Shown here one piece after another: positions 7,362-15,913 of a stretch of 39,658 bases of DNA. Source of the DNA: Beijerinckiaceae bacterium (GTDB lineage: Bacteria; Pseudomonadota; Alphaproteobacteria; Rhizobiales; Beijerinckiaceae). Location: NCBI GenBank assembly GCA_947478405.1, contig CANJVX010000028.1:1-39658 (forward strand). Reading direction: 5' to 3'. Each line of letters opens with the position of its first letter. Positions within the stretch are counted from its first letter, which is position 1. The notes beneath the pieces are model-generated. The model ran no database searches. It had not been told where the DNA came from and saw only the letters and a list, made by a program, of their open reading frames with translations. The translations under genes were made by a program, and so were the position numbers.

Positions 7362-8204
7362 ATGCCCGTGACCATTCGCGGCATTCAGTTCGAGGGCAAC
7401 CTCGATAATGCCATGGGACTCGAATTCTACAATCTTTCGCATCGTTTTGGCTTTCAGGCCCCCAACTGGCCCTATTTCCAAGATGTGAAAATCGAGCGCA
7501 TCCACTACATGGCCAAATCCGGCGTGCTGTCACAGCGCATCACCACTTCCATGCATTGTACGACGCATATTGATGCGCCCGCCCATGTTGTGCCCGGCAC
7601 ACCTTTCATCGACGAAGTGCCGCTGCCGCATTTCTTTGGTTCGGGCATTGTTGTGTCGCTTCCCAAAAAGCAATGGGAATCGATCACTTATGACGATCTT
7701 GAAAAAGCAGCTGGCAAAGTTGTGCGCCCCGGTGATGTCGTGATCATCAACACCGGCTGGCACAAGATTTACGGCGACAATGAAGATTATTTTGCCAAAG
7801 CGCCGGGCTTTGTGCCTTCTGCTGGTGATTGGTTCGTCGAAAAGAAAGTGAAAGTCGTTGGCCATGATACGCAGGCCAATGATCACCCGCTCGCCACCGC
7901 CATTGGTCCGCAGCGCAATGGTCCGCTGCTGCCCCATCTCGAAAAAGAATATTTCGAATGGTCGGGTGGGCGCGATTGGAAGGATGATTTCCCCGAGTGG
8001 GAACCCGTACATCGCAAGCTCTTCACCAATGGTATTCTCGGCATTGAAAATGTCGGCGGTGATCTTGATGCGGTCACTGGCAAGCGCGTGACCTTCGCTT
8101 TCTTCCCCTGGAATTGGGACAAGGGTGATGGCTGCATCATTCGTCTAGTCGCCATGGTCGACAAGGGCGGCGATTATCGCATTGAACGTGGCGAGGCCTT
8201 CTGA
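7362..8204 (+). CDS. Cyclase family protein (kynurenine formamidase-like metal hydrolase)
   Basis: A 280-residue protein of the putative cyclase family (PF04199), to which kynurenine formamidases and isatin hydrolases belong. These enzymes hydrolyse amides, lactams or esters using a divalent metal. The hallmark motif is HCTTHIDAPAH, with H65, H69, D71 and H75. Usual members have G where this protein has C66-T67. GDVVIINTGWHKIYGD is the conserved central strand-turn. The start at 7362 has GGAGGA at 7351-7356. It is the first gene of the operon under sites C and D, and its stop overlaps the cupin start (TGATG). A ring-opening or amide-cleaving first step is an inference. Confidence 0.87.
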   Translation: MPVTIRGIQFEGNLDNAMGLEFYNLSHRFGFQAPNWPYFQDVKIERIHYMAKSGVLSQRITTSMHCTTHIDAPAHVVPGTPFIDEVPLPHFFGSGIVVSLPKKQWESITYDDLEKAAGKVVRPGDVVIINTGWHKIYGDNEDYFAKAPGFVPSAGDWFVEKKVKVVGHDTQANDHPLATAIGPQRNGPLLPHLEKEYFEWSGGRDWKDDFPEWEPVHRKLFTNGILGIENVGGDLDAVTGKRVTFAFFPWNWDKGDGCIIRLVAMVDKGGDYRIERGEAF

Positions 8205-8554
8205 TGCATCTCAAGCGCTTTGAAGATGCGCAGCCTTATGACGCTCCCAACCACAGGGGCGTTGTGGGCCTTCGCTTGCAGGGCTTTGAGCCCAATGGTC
8301 CGACCAATCAATGGATCGGCCTTTCGCAATTCCTGCCCGGCGGTGGCGCCGGTCCGGATTCCACGCCGTTTGAAAAAGTATATGTCGTCATTGAAGGCGA
8401 AATGACGGTGATCATTGATGAGAAGGAAACGGTGTTGAAAAAATTCGACTCTTGCACTATTGTACCGGGTGAAGTGCGTGTGATTGAAAACCGCACCAAT
8501 CACACCTGCACCATGATGGTTATCATTCCCTATCCGCCGGGGGTGAAGCCATGA
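8204..8554 (+). CDS. Small cupin-domain protein with atypical metal site
   Basis: A 116-residue single-domain cupin. Motif 1 is recognisable as PGGGAGPDSTPFEKVYVVIEGEMTV, but the usual H-x-H pair is absent (P and S occupy those places), while the following E is kept. Motif 2, DSCTIVPGEVRVIENRTNHTC, has E where the last metal histidine normally sits. The protein probably does not bind metal in the standard way, and may be an isomerase, a sugar or acid binding protein, or an accessory to the cyclase. It overlaps the cyclase stop by one base and the SDR start by four (ATGA), so it is tightly co-translated. Confidence 0.8.
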   Translation: MHLKRFEDAQPYDAPNHRGVVGLRLQGFEPNGPTNQWIGLSQFLPGGGAGPDSTPFEKVYVVIEGEMTVIIDEKETVLKKFDSCTIVPGEVRVIENRTNHTCTMMVIIPYPPGVKP

Positions 8555-9351
8555 GCGCAGATTTCTTGAAAAATCCTGCCTCGCTTTTTGATGTAAAGGA
8601 CAAGGTGGCTGTCATCACAGGCGCCTCTGGCGCTTTTGGTGCGCTGGCTGCGCAAGTCTTTGCTGGCGCGGGCTGCAAGCTCGTGCTCACAGCTGGCAAG
8701 AAGGCCGAACTCGATCAGATTTCAGCTGATTGCAAAGCGCTCGGCGCCGAAGTTGAGGCGCTCAATGTGCGTCCCTCAACAGAAGCTATATGCGATGACA
8801 TTATCGCAGCCGGCGTCAAGCGTTTCGGCCGCGTGGATATTCTCGTCGTCGCATCGGGCAAGAATGATGTGTCCAAGATCGACCAGATGTCGCCCGAGCG
8901 TTTTCTCGACGTCATGGATGCCAATGTTACGCAGAGCTGGTTGATGGCAAAGGCTGCCACCAAGCAGATGCTGGTGCAGGGTGGTGGCAAAATCGTCCTT
9001 ATGTCGTCGGCACGCGGACTGCTCGGTCATCCGGCGGGCTATACGGCTTATTGCGCGTCCAAGTCTGCTGTCGATGGCATCACCAAAGCTTTGGGCTGCG
9101 AATTGGGGCCCATGGGTATTACGGTCAATGCCATTGCGCCGACCGTGTTTCGTTCGCCTTTGACGGCGTGGATGTTTGCGGATGATGAGAAGGCGCAGGC
9201 TACGCGCGCAGGCTTTTTGGCGCGCGTGCCGAAGGGTCGTCTCGGCGAGCCGGAAGATCTGGCGGGTCCGTTGCTCTTCCTCGCCTCGCGTGCGTCCGAT
9301 TTCTACACCGGACACATTCTCTACGCTGATGGCGGTTACACTTCAGGCTGA
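8551..9351 (+). CDS. SDR-family NAD(P)-dependent oxidoreductase
   Basis: A 266-residue classical short-chain dehydrogenase. The cofactor motif is TGASGAFG (residues 23-30). N125 (DANVTQ), S152/S153, Y167 and K171 (YCASK) make up the catalytic set. The C-terminal ALGCELGPMGITVNAIAPTVFRSPLT and LYADGGYTSG segments are typical. It would oxidise a hydroxyl or reduce a ketone on the pathway intermediate. The start overlaps the cupin gene by 4 bases, and the next gene begins 9 bases after its stop. Confidence 0.92.
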   Translation: MSADFLKNPASLFDVKDKVAVITGASGAFGALAAQVFAGAGCKLVLTAGKKAELDQISADCKALGAEVEALNVRPSTEAICDDIIAAGVKRFGRVDILVVASGKNDVSKIDQMSPERFLDVMDANVTQSWLMAKAATKQMLVQGGGKIVLMSSARGLLGHPAGYTAYCASKSAVDGITKALGCELGPMGITVNAIAPTVFRSPLTAWMFADDEKAQATRAGFLARVPKGRLGEPEDLAGPLLFLASRASDFYTGHILYADGGYTSG

Positions 9352-9360
9352 GGCAAAGAC

Positions 9361-10284
9361 ATGAGCGCGCGCGCGAATATTTCAATTATTGGCGCGGGCC
9401 TGATGGGCCATGGCATTGCGCAAGTCTTTGCGCGTGCCGGCCATAAGGTTCGCGTCTACGATGCCTTTCACGCCTCGCTCAACACGCTGCACGCGCGGAT
9501 TGAGAGCAATCTGCGTGATCTTGAAGAACCCATTGATTGCCTGCCGCTCGTGTCGGGTCATGCCGACATGGCGGAGGCAGTTTCGGGCGCGCAATTCATC
9601 TTTGAATGTGCGCCCGAAAAGGTTGAATTGAAGCGCGAGATTTTCGGCAAGCTCGAAGCGCTCGCGCCTAAGGATGCAGTGCTAGCCTCCAATACATCCG
9701 TCATGCCGATTGGCTCGATTGTGGGTGATCTGCCATCGCGCGCGCGCATGCTCGGCACGCATTGGTGGAACCCGCCATTTCTCGTGCCGCTTGTCGAAGT
9801 GGTAGGCACGCCAGATACCGAATTGCGGCACATTGAGAGCATGATGGCTTTACTCGCTGCTGCTGCCAAAACACCAGTGCGCGTCATGAAAGATGTCGCA
9901 GGCTTTGTCGGTAATCGGTTGCAGCACGCGCTGTGGCGCGAAGCTATTGCACTGGTAGCGGAAGGCATTTGCGATGCGCGCACGGTGGATACCGTGATCA
10001 AGGCGAGCTTTGGCCGGCGTCTCGCTGTGCTGGGACCACTTGAAAATTCCGATCTCATTGGCACCGAGCTGACGCTCGATATTCACAAGACGATCATTCC
10101 GGCCCTTGATCGCAGTGCAAGTCCGAACCCTTATCTCGACAAGCTCATGGCCGAGGGTAAGCTCGGCGTGAAGTCGGGTGAAGGTTTCATGGCCTGGACG
10201 CCGGAAGAGGCGCAAGCTCTACGCAAACGTGTCTTCACCCATTTGAAAAAAGCCAATGCCGCTGATCGCAGCGAGGGAGCCTGA
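9361..10284 (+). CDS. 3-hydroxyacyl-CoA/L-carnitine dehydrogenase-type NAD-dependent dehydrogenase
   Basis: A 307-residue member of the 3-hydroxyacyl-CoA dehydrogenase family. GAGLMG (residues 11-16) binds NAD, and D34 in RVYDA suits NAD over NADP. The catalytic pair is H134 and E146 in the segment THWWNPPFLVPLVEVV. DVAGFVGNRLQHALWREA opens the C-terminal helical domain. The length matches stand-alone dehydrogenases that act on free 3-hydroxy acids, such as L-carnitine dehydrogenase and gulonate 3-dehydrogenase, as well as CoA-ester forms. The gene directly before a BKACE enzyme mirrors the known carnitine dehydrogenase and dehydrocarnitine cleavage pair. I infer oxidation of a 3-hydroxy acid to a 3-keto acid. 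Confidence 0.88.
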   Translation: MSARANISIIGAGLMGHGIAQVFARAGHKVRVYDAFHASLNTLHARIESNLRDLEEPIDCLPLVSGHADMAEAVSGAQFIFECAPEKVELKREIFGKLEALAPKDAVLASNTSVMPIGSIVGDLPSRARMLGTHWWNPPFLVPLVEVVGTPDTELRHIESMMALLAAAAKTPVRVMKDVAGFVGNRLQHALWREAIALVAEGICDARTVDTVIKASFGRRLAVLGPLENSDLIGTELTLDIHKTIIPALDRSASPNPYLDKLMAEGKLGVKSGEGFMAWTPEEAQALRKRVFTHLKKANAADRSEGA

Positions 10285-10285
10285 T

Positions 10286-11242
10286 ATGTCTGACGCGCCA
10301 AAGAAAAGCGACCCGTCGAAGAAAGTCATCATTACCTGTGCGGTGACAGGCGGTATTCACACGCCGACCATGTCGGATGCTCTGCCTATCACGCCTGACC
10401 AGATCGCCGAGCAGGCGATTGCAGCGGCAGAGGCCGGCGCATCGATCCTGCATCTTCATGCGCGCGATCCCAAAGATGGCAAGCCGACGCCTGATCCCAA
10501 AGTGTTTATGGAATTTCTGCCGCGTATCAAGCAGTCGACAGATGCTGTGATCAACATCACCACGGGCGGTGGTTTGAACATGACCGTGGATGAGCGCCTC
10601 GCGGCTCCCCTGCAAGCCTCTCCGGAAATGTGCTCGCTCAACATGGGCTCGATGAATTTCGCCATTCATCCGCTCGCTGATCGCTACACAAGCTGGAAGC
10701 ATCCGTGGGAAGAGCCCTATCTGCGCGGCACCAAGGACTTCATCTTCCGCAATACGTTTGGTGACATTGAGCGCATCTATAAATTACTCGGCGAAGGTCA
10801 TGGCACCAAGTTCGAGCATGAATGCTACGATGTTGGCCACCTCTATAATCTGGCCTATTGCCTCGATAAGGGCTGGTTCAAGCCGCCGGTCTTCTTGCAG
10901 CTGATCTTCGGCATTTTGGGGGGAATTGGGCCCGATCTCGAAAATCTCATGTTCATGAAGCGCACCGCCGACAAATTGTTTGGCGATGAATATAAATGGT
11001 CCGTGCTGGCTGCTGGTCGTTTCCAGATGCCCTTTGCCACACAGGCCGCCATGATGGGCGGCAATGTGCGTGTTGGCCTTGAAGATTCCCTCTTCATCAG
11101 TCGTGGCAAGCTGGCCTCATCCAATGCAGAGCAAGTTGCCAAGATTCGTCGTATCGTCGAAGAGCTGGGGCACGAAGTTGCAACGCCGGCTGAGGCACGT
11201 GAAGTACTCGGCCTCAAAGGCGGCGACCGCGTCAATTTTTAA
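10286..11242 (+). CDS. Beta-keto acid cleavage enzyme (BKACE, DUF849)
   Basis: A 318-residue TIM-barrel enzyme of the 3-keto-5-aminohexanoate cleavage family. These enzymes condense a beta-keto acid with acetyl-CoA and release acetoacetate plus a new CoA ester. Zinc ligands H56 and H58 sit in ILHLHARDP, and the catalytic R-V-G-L-E-D segment is present near the C terminus (NVRVGLEDSLF). NITTGGG and SLNMGSMNF are family signatures. The start at 10286 follows the preceding stop by one base. An upstream in-frame ATG at 10256 lies inside the previous gene and lacks homologous sequence. Substrate specificity within BKACE varies widely and cannot be set from sequence alone. Confidence 0.94.
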   Translation: MSDAPKKSDPSKKVIITCAVTGGIHTPTMSDALPITPDQIAEQAIAAAEAGASILHLHARDPKDGKPTPDPKVFMEFLPRIKQSTDAVINITTGGGLNMTVDERLAAPLQASPEMCSLNMGSMNFAIHPLADRYTSWKHPWEEPYLRGTKDFIFRNTFGDIERIYKLLGEGHGTKFEHECYDVGHLYNLAYCLDKGWFKPPVFLQLIFGILGGIGPDLENLMFMKRTADKLFGDEYKWSVLAAGRFQMPFATQAAMMGGNVRVGLEDSLFISRGKLASSNAEQVAKIRRIVEELGHEVATPAEAREVLGLKGGDRVNF

Positions 11243-11254
11243 AGCGAGGCAATC

Positions 11255-12244
11255 ATGGTCATCGATCTCTATACGCATCTCGCGCCGCGTTCATTTCTGG
11301 ATCGCATGGTGGTGCTGGCACCCAAACTCGGCAATATCGTCACGCGTCTGCTGTCGGTAAAGCCTTTGTCCGATCTTGATGCGCGTTTTCGCGATATGGA
11401 CGCCGTGCCCGATTATCGCCAAGTCATCAGCCTGCCCAATCCGGCATTGGAAGAAATTGGCGATGCGACCACGGGGCCAGAACTCGCGCGTATTGCCAAT
11501 GATGAAATGGCGGAGCTCTGCAAAAAATATCCGGATCGCTTTGTGGGTTTCGCAGCGGCTGTATATATGGGCGATGTCGAGGGTGCGATTGCTGAAGCAC
11601 GGCGCGCTATCACGCAGCTCGGTGCCAAGGGAGTGTTGATCTATAATCATGTCGGCGGTCATCCGCTCGACGAGCTGCGCTTCCGGCCGTTCTTTGCCGC
11701 TATGGCCGATTTGAAAAAGCCGATCTGGCTGCACCCAACACGCGCCGCGACGACGTCTTCGGATTATGCTTCCGAGCCAAAATCACGCTTTGAAATGTGG
11801 TGGTGCTTTGGCTGGCCCTATGACACATCCATCGCCATGTCGCGTTTGGTCTTCGATGGATTATTTGATCGTCATCCTGATTTGGAAATCATCACCCATC
11901 ATGCGGGCGGCATGATCCCCTTCTTCGATGGCCGCATCGGTCCGGGCATGGATGTGCTAGGTGCGCGCACGAGTGACGAGGATTATTCAGGGATCATTCC
12001 CGGCTTGAAAAAGCCGCATATGGATTATTTCAAAATGTTCTATGGCGACACAGCCATGTTTGGCGCGACGAATGGCGTGAAATGCGCGCTGGATTTCTTC
12101 GGGCCGAAAAAGATCGTCTTTGCCACAGATGCGCCACTGGGTCCGATTGCCAAGACCTATAAGGGCATTTCAGAAATGGATGTGTCGGCCGAGACGCGCA
12201 AAGCCATTCTCTATGGCAATGCGGCGCGCCTGTTGCAGCTCTGA
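11255..12244 (+). CDS. ACMSD-like amidohydrolase-2 protein
   Basis: A 329-residue TIM-barrel protein of the amidohydrolase-2 family. The first metal motif reads YTH (residues 6-8) instead of H-x-H, so one ligand is replaced. H160 (WLHPTR), H215/H216 (THHAGGM) and D292 (FATDAPLG) are in place. GFAAAVYMGDVEGAIAEARRAITQLGAKG is the usual helix-strand segment. It may decarboxylate or hydrolyse an intermediate of the cyclase-BKACE pathway. It begins 12 bases after the BKACE stop and ends 12 bases before the next gene. Confidence 0.85.
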   Translation: MVIDLYTHLAPRSFLDRMVVLAPKLGNIVTRLLSVKPLSDLDARFRDMDAVPDYRQVISLPNPALEEIGDATTGPELARIANDEMAELCKKYPDRFVGFAAAVYMGDVEGAIAEARRAITQLGAKGVLIYNHVGGHPLDELRFRPFFAAMADLKKPIWLHPTRAATTSSDYASEPKSRFEMWWCFGWPYDTSIAMSRLVFDGLFDRHPDLEIITHHAGGMIPFFDGRIGPGMDVLGARTSDEDYSGIIPGLKKPHMDYFKMFYGDTAMFGATNGVKCALDFFGPKKIVFATDAPLGPIAKTYKGISEMDVSAETRKAILYGNAARLLQL

Positions 12245-12256
12245 GCGGAGATCAGC

Positions 12257-13444
12257 ATGAACGAGCGGATCAATACACCGATCTCTATGGCTGAATTAGA
12301 GCGTCGCTGGGCAGCCATCCGCGCAGCGATGAAAGAGGCCAAGGTCGATGTGCTCATTGCACAGGCCAATAATGATTTCGTCGGCGGCTATGTGAAATAT
12401 CTGACCGATATGCCTGCCACCAATGGCTATCTCTATACGGTGATCTTTCCGCTTGATGGCGAGATCAGCGCTGTGGCGCAGGGACCTTTCGGTCAGGATC
12501 AGCATTTTACAACGCTCGATGCCACGCCGCGCCGCGGTGTGCAGCGTCTCATGGGCGTGCCCGCCTATTCCTCAGTCCATTATACCTCAACCTATGATGC
12601 TGAAGTTGCGTTGAAGGCCTTGGAGAAATATGAGGGCGCCACCATCGGTTTGTTGGCACCCGGCTCTTTGTCTTATGGCTTCGTCAATCACCTGCAAAAG
12701 AGTCTCACCAAGGCGACATTCATCGATGCCACGCCTTTGGTTGATCCGATCAAGGCGACGAAGAGCGCAGAAGAGATTACTCTCATCCGCCGAATGATTG
12801 CTTTGCAAGATGCTTGTGCGGAAGCCGTGACCAAACATTTGCGCCCGGGCTTGCGCGACAGCGACGTGGTGGAGATTGCGCGCGCTGTGGCAACAGACAT
12901 GGGCAGCGAGCAGGGCTGGTATATGGCCGCCTCCGGCCCCGTCGGAACCGCGACTGTCATGCTCCCACCCCATATGCAGAACCGCACCATCCGTGAAGGT
13001 GATCAATTCTGCATGTTGATCGAGAATAATGGTCCGGGTGGTTATTATGGCGAGATCGGCCGCACTTGGGTTCTGGGTAAAGCCTCACAAGAAATGCAGG
13101 ATGAATTCGCTTTCGTGCTTGAAGCGCAGAAATTCACGCTTGAATTGCTGAAGCCCGGTGCTGATCCGACTGATATTTTTGCGCACTATAATGAGTTCAT
13201 GCGCAAGGGCGGTCGCCCGCAGGAAAATCGTCTTTACGCGCATGGGCAGGGCTATGACATGGTCGAGCGCCCGCTCATTCGTCAGGATGAGACATTGAGG
13301 GTGGGTCTGAACATGCTGTTTGCTGTTCATCCGACTTATGTCACGGCAACGACCTACAGCTGGGTCTGTGACAATTATTTTGTCCATGAATCGGGTGACG
13401 TGGAATCGCTGCATCAATTCCCGCAGCGCATTACCGAGCTTTGA
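12257..13444 (+). CDS. M24-fold (creatinase/prolidase-like) protein with altered ligand set
   Basis: A 395-residue two-domain protein. It has a creatinase-type N-terminal domain (RWAAIRAAMKEAKVDVLIAQ) and a pita-bread C-terminal domain from about residue 170. Only one of the five usual metal ligands is unchanged: the canonical D, D, H, E, E set reads E256, E266, H329, H358 and D372. Key segments are LIENNG, YYGEIGRT, YAHGQGYDMVE and LFAVHPTY. All five side chains could still bind a metal, or the protein may work metal-free like creatinase, which hydrolyses creatine. It is the last gene of the cyclase operon. Substrate unknown; an amide or guanidino compound is plausible. Confidence 0.85.
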   Translation: MNERINTPISMAELERRWAAIRAAMKEAKVDVLIAQANNDFVGGYVKYLTDMPATNGYLYTVIFPLDGEISAVAQGPFGQDQHFTTLDATPRRGVQRLMGVPAYSSVHYTSTYDAEVALKALEKYEGATIGLLAPGSLSYGFVNHLQKSLTKATFIDATPLVDPIKATKSAEEITLIRRMIALQDACAEAVTKHLRPGLRDSDVVEIARAVATDMGSEQGWYMAASGPVGTATVMLPPHMQNRTIREGDQFCMLIENNGPGGYYGEIGRTWVLGKASQEMQDEFAFVLEAQKFTLELLKPGADPTDIFAHYNEFMRKGGRPQENRLYAHGQGYDMVERPLIRQDETLRVGLNMLFAVHPTYVTATTYSWVCDNYFVHESGDVESLHQFPQRITEL

Positions 13445-13450
13445 GAGATT

Positions 13451-13471
13451 GCGCGGGCTTTAAGCCTGCGC
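13451..13471. terminator. Hairpin at the convergent junction (weak terminator candidate)
   Basis: GCGCGGGCTT (13451-13460) and AAGCCTGCGC (13462-13471) can pair with one G-T pair. The stem overlaps the stop of the minus-strand dehydrogenase and lies 7 bases after the plus-strand stop. No T run follows on either strand, so termination efficiency is doubtful. Confidence 0.45.
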
Positions 13472-14428
13472 TTCCAGATTGACCATGTCTTGCGGCCTGT
13501 CTGCGAGATAGGCCGCGATATTCGTATAGATCTGGTCGATGCAATCTTCGGGGTAGGTATCGTAAAAACCACCCAGATGCGGCGTGATGATCAGATGGGG
13601 CGCATCCCAAAGCGGGTCATCTGAGGGCATGGGTTCTTTATGAACCGTGTCCAGCGCTGCGCCCCCTAATTGACCGGAATGGAGCGCGCTCGCCAGTGCT
13701 TTCTCGTCAATCACGCCACCGCGCGCAATATTGATGATGTAAGCGCCCTTCTTCATCGCGTTGATGATATCGGCATTGATGATGTGATGCGTCGTCTCAT
13801 CATAGGGGATGAGCAGGATCAGATAATCGAGATCGCTCAGGGATGTTTTGAGATAATCGCGCGGCGCCCATGAAGAAAAGCCAGGCAGGTCACGCGGTGT
13901 GCGCGAAATGCCCACCACATGCATGCCAAGCGCATCAAGGCGTGGTGCGAGAGCTTCTGCAATGAGACCAACTCCCAAAATACCCGCGCGCTTGCCTTGC
14001 AACAGGCTCGCGCGAAAACGATCCCACTGGTGCTTGTCATGCGCGCGGATGGAGCGTGGATAATCGCGCGCCAAGGCCAGCATGTGCAAAATGGCAATTT
14101 CGGATAAGGGCGCACCGTGAATGCCGCGTGTCGAGGTTACAGTGACATGTTTGGCAAGGCCTGCACGGTCGATAATCCCATCAACGCCGGTACCGAATGC
14201 ATGCACCCAGCGCAGTTTCTTGGCGTGGATGAAAATGTCTTCTTTCACCGCCACACCAAAGGCCATGAAAATCTCAGCGTCGACGATTTTCTCCGCAGCC
14301 TCTTTCAGGGTCGCGACGGTGGTAACCGGCAGATCAGGAAAGCGTGCAAGGATCAAACGCTCGAAGGTGAAGCGGATTTTTTCTTCCCATGGCAGAAGAA
14401 TCAGGATGAATGGTTTTATATTCGACAT
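13460..14428 (-). CDS. D-2-hydroxyacid dehydrogenase, NAD(P)-dependent
   Basis: A 322-residue D-isomer-specific 2-hydroxyacid dehydrogenase. Catalytic R236 (INIARGGV), E265 (VHKEPMP) and H284 (TPHLGG) are present. The dinucleotide loop is GVGLIA (152-157), with alanine in place of the third glycine, the pattern often found in NADP-linked enzymes. It resembles the TRAP-linked dehydrogenase at 2481-3425 and may be a divergent paralogue. It follows a Bug receptor gene by 13 bases, so receptor and enzyme are probably co-expressed and handle a related keto or hydroxy acid. Confidence 0.88.
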   Translation of the reverse strand: MSNIKPFILILLPWEEKIRFTFERLILARFPDLPVTTVATLKEAAEKIVDAEIFMAFGVAVKEDIFIHAKKLRWVHAFGTGVDGIIDRAGLAKHVTVTSTRGIHGAPLSEIAILHMLALARDYPRSIRAHDKHQWDRFRASLLQGKRAGILGVGLIAEALAPRLDALGMHVVGISRTPRDLPGFSSWAPRDYLKTSLSDLDYLILLIPYDETTHHIINADIINAMKKGAYIINIARGGVIDEKALASALHSGQLGGAALDTVHKEPMPSDDPLWDAPHLIITPHLGGFYDTYPEDCIDQIYTNIAAYLADRPQDMVNLEAQA

Positions 14429-14441
14429 TGTGTTTTCCGTT

Positions 14442-15413
14442 TTATTGGGCTTCGAGGCCGATATCGGTAATCATCTTGCCCCAGAGGGCGATTTCATCGC
14501 GCACAAAAGCGCGCAGTTCATCTGCTGTGCCCGCGCCTGCATTGGCAGGCGAGCCGAAATTGAGCATCCATTCGATGACGGCTTTGTCTTTGAGTACGCG
14601 ATCGAAGGCGGCATTCATGCGCGCAATAGGCTCGGCAGGCGTGCCCTTCGGCGCTGACACCATCAGCCAGCCCAGAATGCGAAAGCCGGGAAGCGTTTCG
14701 CCAATCATCGGCACATCAGGCAGCGACACTTCGCGCGAGACACCAGAGACGGCGATGGGCCGCAGCTTTCCAGCGGCAATATGTGAGAGATGCACGCCGG
14801 GTGGGGAAATAAAGAGATCAACGTTGCCCGAGATGGTGTCTTGCAAGCCTTGTGCTGGGCTCGAATAGGGCACGAGGCGAATGTTGATGTCCGCACTCTT
14901 GTTGAGAAAGCCAGCGGTGAGCCCAGAGGCATTGCGATTGCCATCAATGGCAACGGTCAGACTGCCCGGTGTTTTCTTCTCAGCGGCGATTAATTCTGCC
15001 AGCGTTTTGAAAGGGCGGTTGGGATTGGCAGAAATCAGAAAGCCCGGCTTGGAGAGCATGGCTACGGGTACGAAATCATTTTGCGGATCATAGGACAGGT
15101 TCTTCACCAGATGGGGATTTGACGCCATGGTCGCTGATGAGGTGATCGCAAAATTATAGCCATCCGGTGCTGCGCGTGCCGCCGCCTGGGTGCCGATAAT
15201 ACCGCCGGCGCCGGGACGATTTTCAATGACAATAGTCTGGCCGAGAATCGCGCTCACTTTGTCAGCGAGATAACGGGCGATCGAATCTTGGCCCCCGCCT
15301 GCGCCTTGTGAAATGAAGAGATGGATCGGGCGCTCGGGCCAATTTTGGGCGGCGGCCGGTGCAAACGATGCAAATAGACTGGCAAGACCAATAGCAGCTA
15401 CGGCTAATTTCAT
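14442..15413 (-). CDS. Bug-family tripartite tricarboxylate transporter receptor
   Basis: A 323-residue periplasmic solute-binding protein of the classical Bug type. The ATG at 15413 is preferred: it opens a clean Sec signal (MKLAVAAIGLASLFASFAPA ending AAAQ) and has GGGGAG 6 bases upstream. A start at 15437 would put a polar extension before the signal. The mature protein starts WPERPIHLFISQGAGGGQD and continues with VIENRPGAGGIIGTQAAARA and YDPQNDFVPVAML. No TctAB genes are near. It is co-transcribed with the D-2-hydroxyacid dehydrogenase after it. Ligand unknown, probably a carboxylate. Confidence 0.92.
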   Translation of the reverse strand: MKLAVAAIGLASLFASFAPAAAQNWPERPIHLFISQGAGGGQDSIARYLADKVSAILGQTIVIENRPGAGGIIGTQAAARAAPDGYNFAITSSATMASNPHLVKNLSYDPQNDFVPVAMLSKPGFLISANPNRPFKTLAELIAAEKKTPGSLTVAIDGNRNASGLTAGFLNKSADINIRLVPYSSPAQGLQDTISGNVDLFISPPGVHLSHIAAGKLRPIAVSGVSREVSLPDVPMIGETLPGFRILGWLMVSAPKGTPAEPIARMNAAFDRVLKDKAVIEWMLNFGSPANAGAGTADELRAFVRDEIALWGKMITDIGLEAQ

Positions 15414-15506
15414 ATGATGCTCCCCCCAGGCTTTCATTGTTTGCGCCAGTCTTGCATGGATCTTTTGATCAGCAAACTGCCTTCAGGAGACTGAAAAGCA
15501 GCGATA

Positions 15507-15540
15507 TTGAACTGATCCACCCCCATTGAACTGGTCCATC
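15507..15540 (+). repeat. Tandem 15-bp IS-end-like repeat
   Basis: TTGAACTGATCCACC (15507-15521) and TTGAACTGGTCCATC (15526-15540) differ at two positions and start 19 bp apart. They precede the IS3 orfA fragment, where the left inverted repeat of an IS3 element would lie. Two copies in a row could mark two superimposed insertions. Confidence 0.5.
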
Positions 15541-15575
15541 CTGAGGTATGTCTCTTGGGACAGAGGAGTACCTAA

Positions 15576-15728
15576 ATGCCTAGAAAGGGCTATAAGCTGG
15601 AAGAATTATCGCAAAATTACGTCAAGCTGATGTGCTGGCTTCGCAAGGTCGGTCGATCACGGATGCGGTTCGCGTGATCGGTGTGACGGAGGTGACGTAT
15701 TACCGTTGGCGTCAGGAATACGGGGGCC
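15576..15728 (+). pseudogene. IS3-family transposase orfA fragment, frameshifted and truncated
   Basis: The ATG at 15576 follows AGGAG and encodes MPRKGYKLEE, the start of an IS3-family OrfA. After that, one base is missing near 15605. In the next frame the expected sequence resumes as IIAKLRQADVLASQGRSITD and then VIGVTEVTYYRWRQEYGG, which is the helix-turn-helix of OrfA. Homology stops right after the GG at about 15728. No orfB or right end is present. It is a dead remnant, evidence of past insertion-sequence activity between two catabolic cassettes. Confidence 0.85.
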
Positions 15729-15913
15729 ATCAGATCCACTATTCCTTGGCCGGCTAAAACCAGGCCTCTTTAGCGCGGGGCTTCCTTCAGGCGCTTCACC
15801 AAAACCCGATGCGCGCTCAGCCTGGTTGCTGAGCCCTGCATGGCGAAGATGGTTTGGGTTTTGCTCCCCTTAGAGGCACCATCCCATTCAGCCTTATGTC
15901 TTTGACAGAAGCG

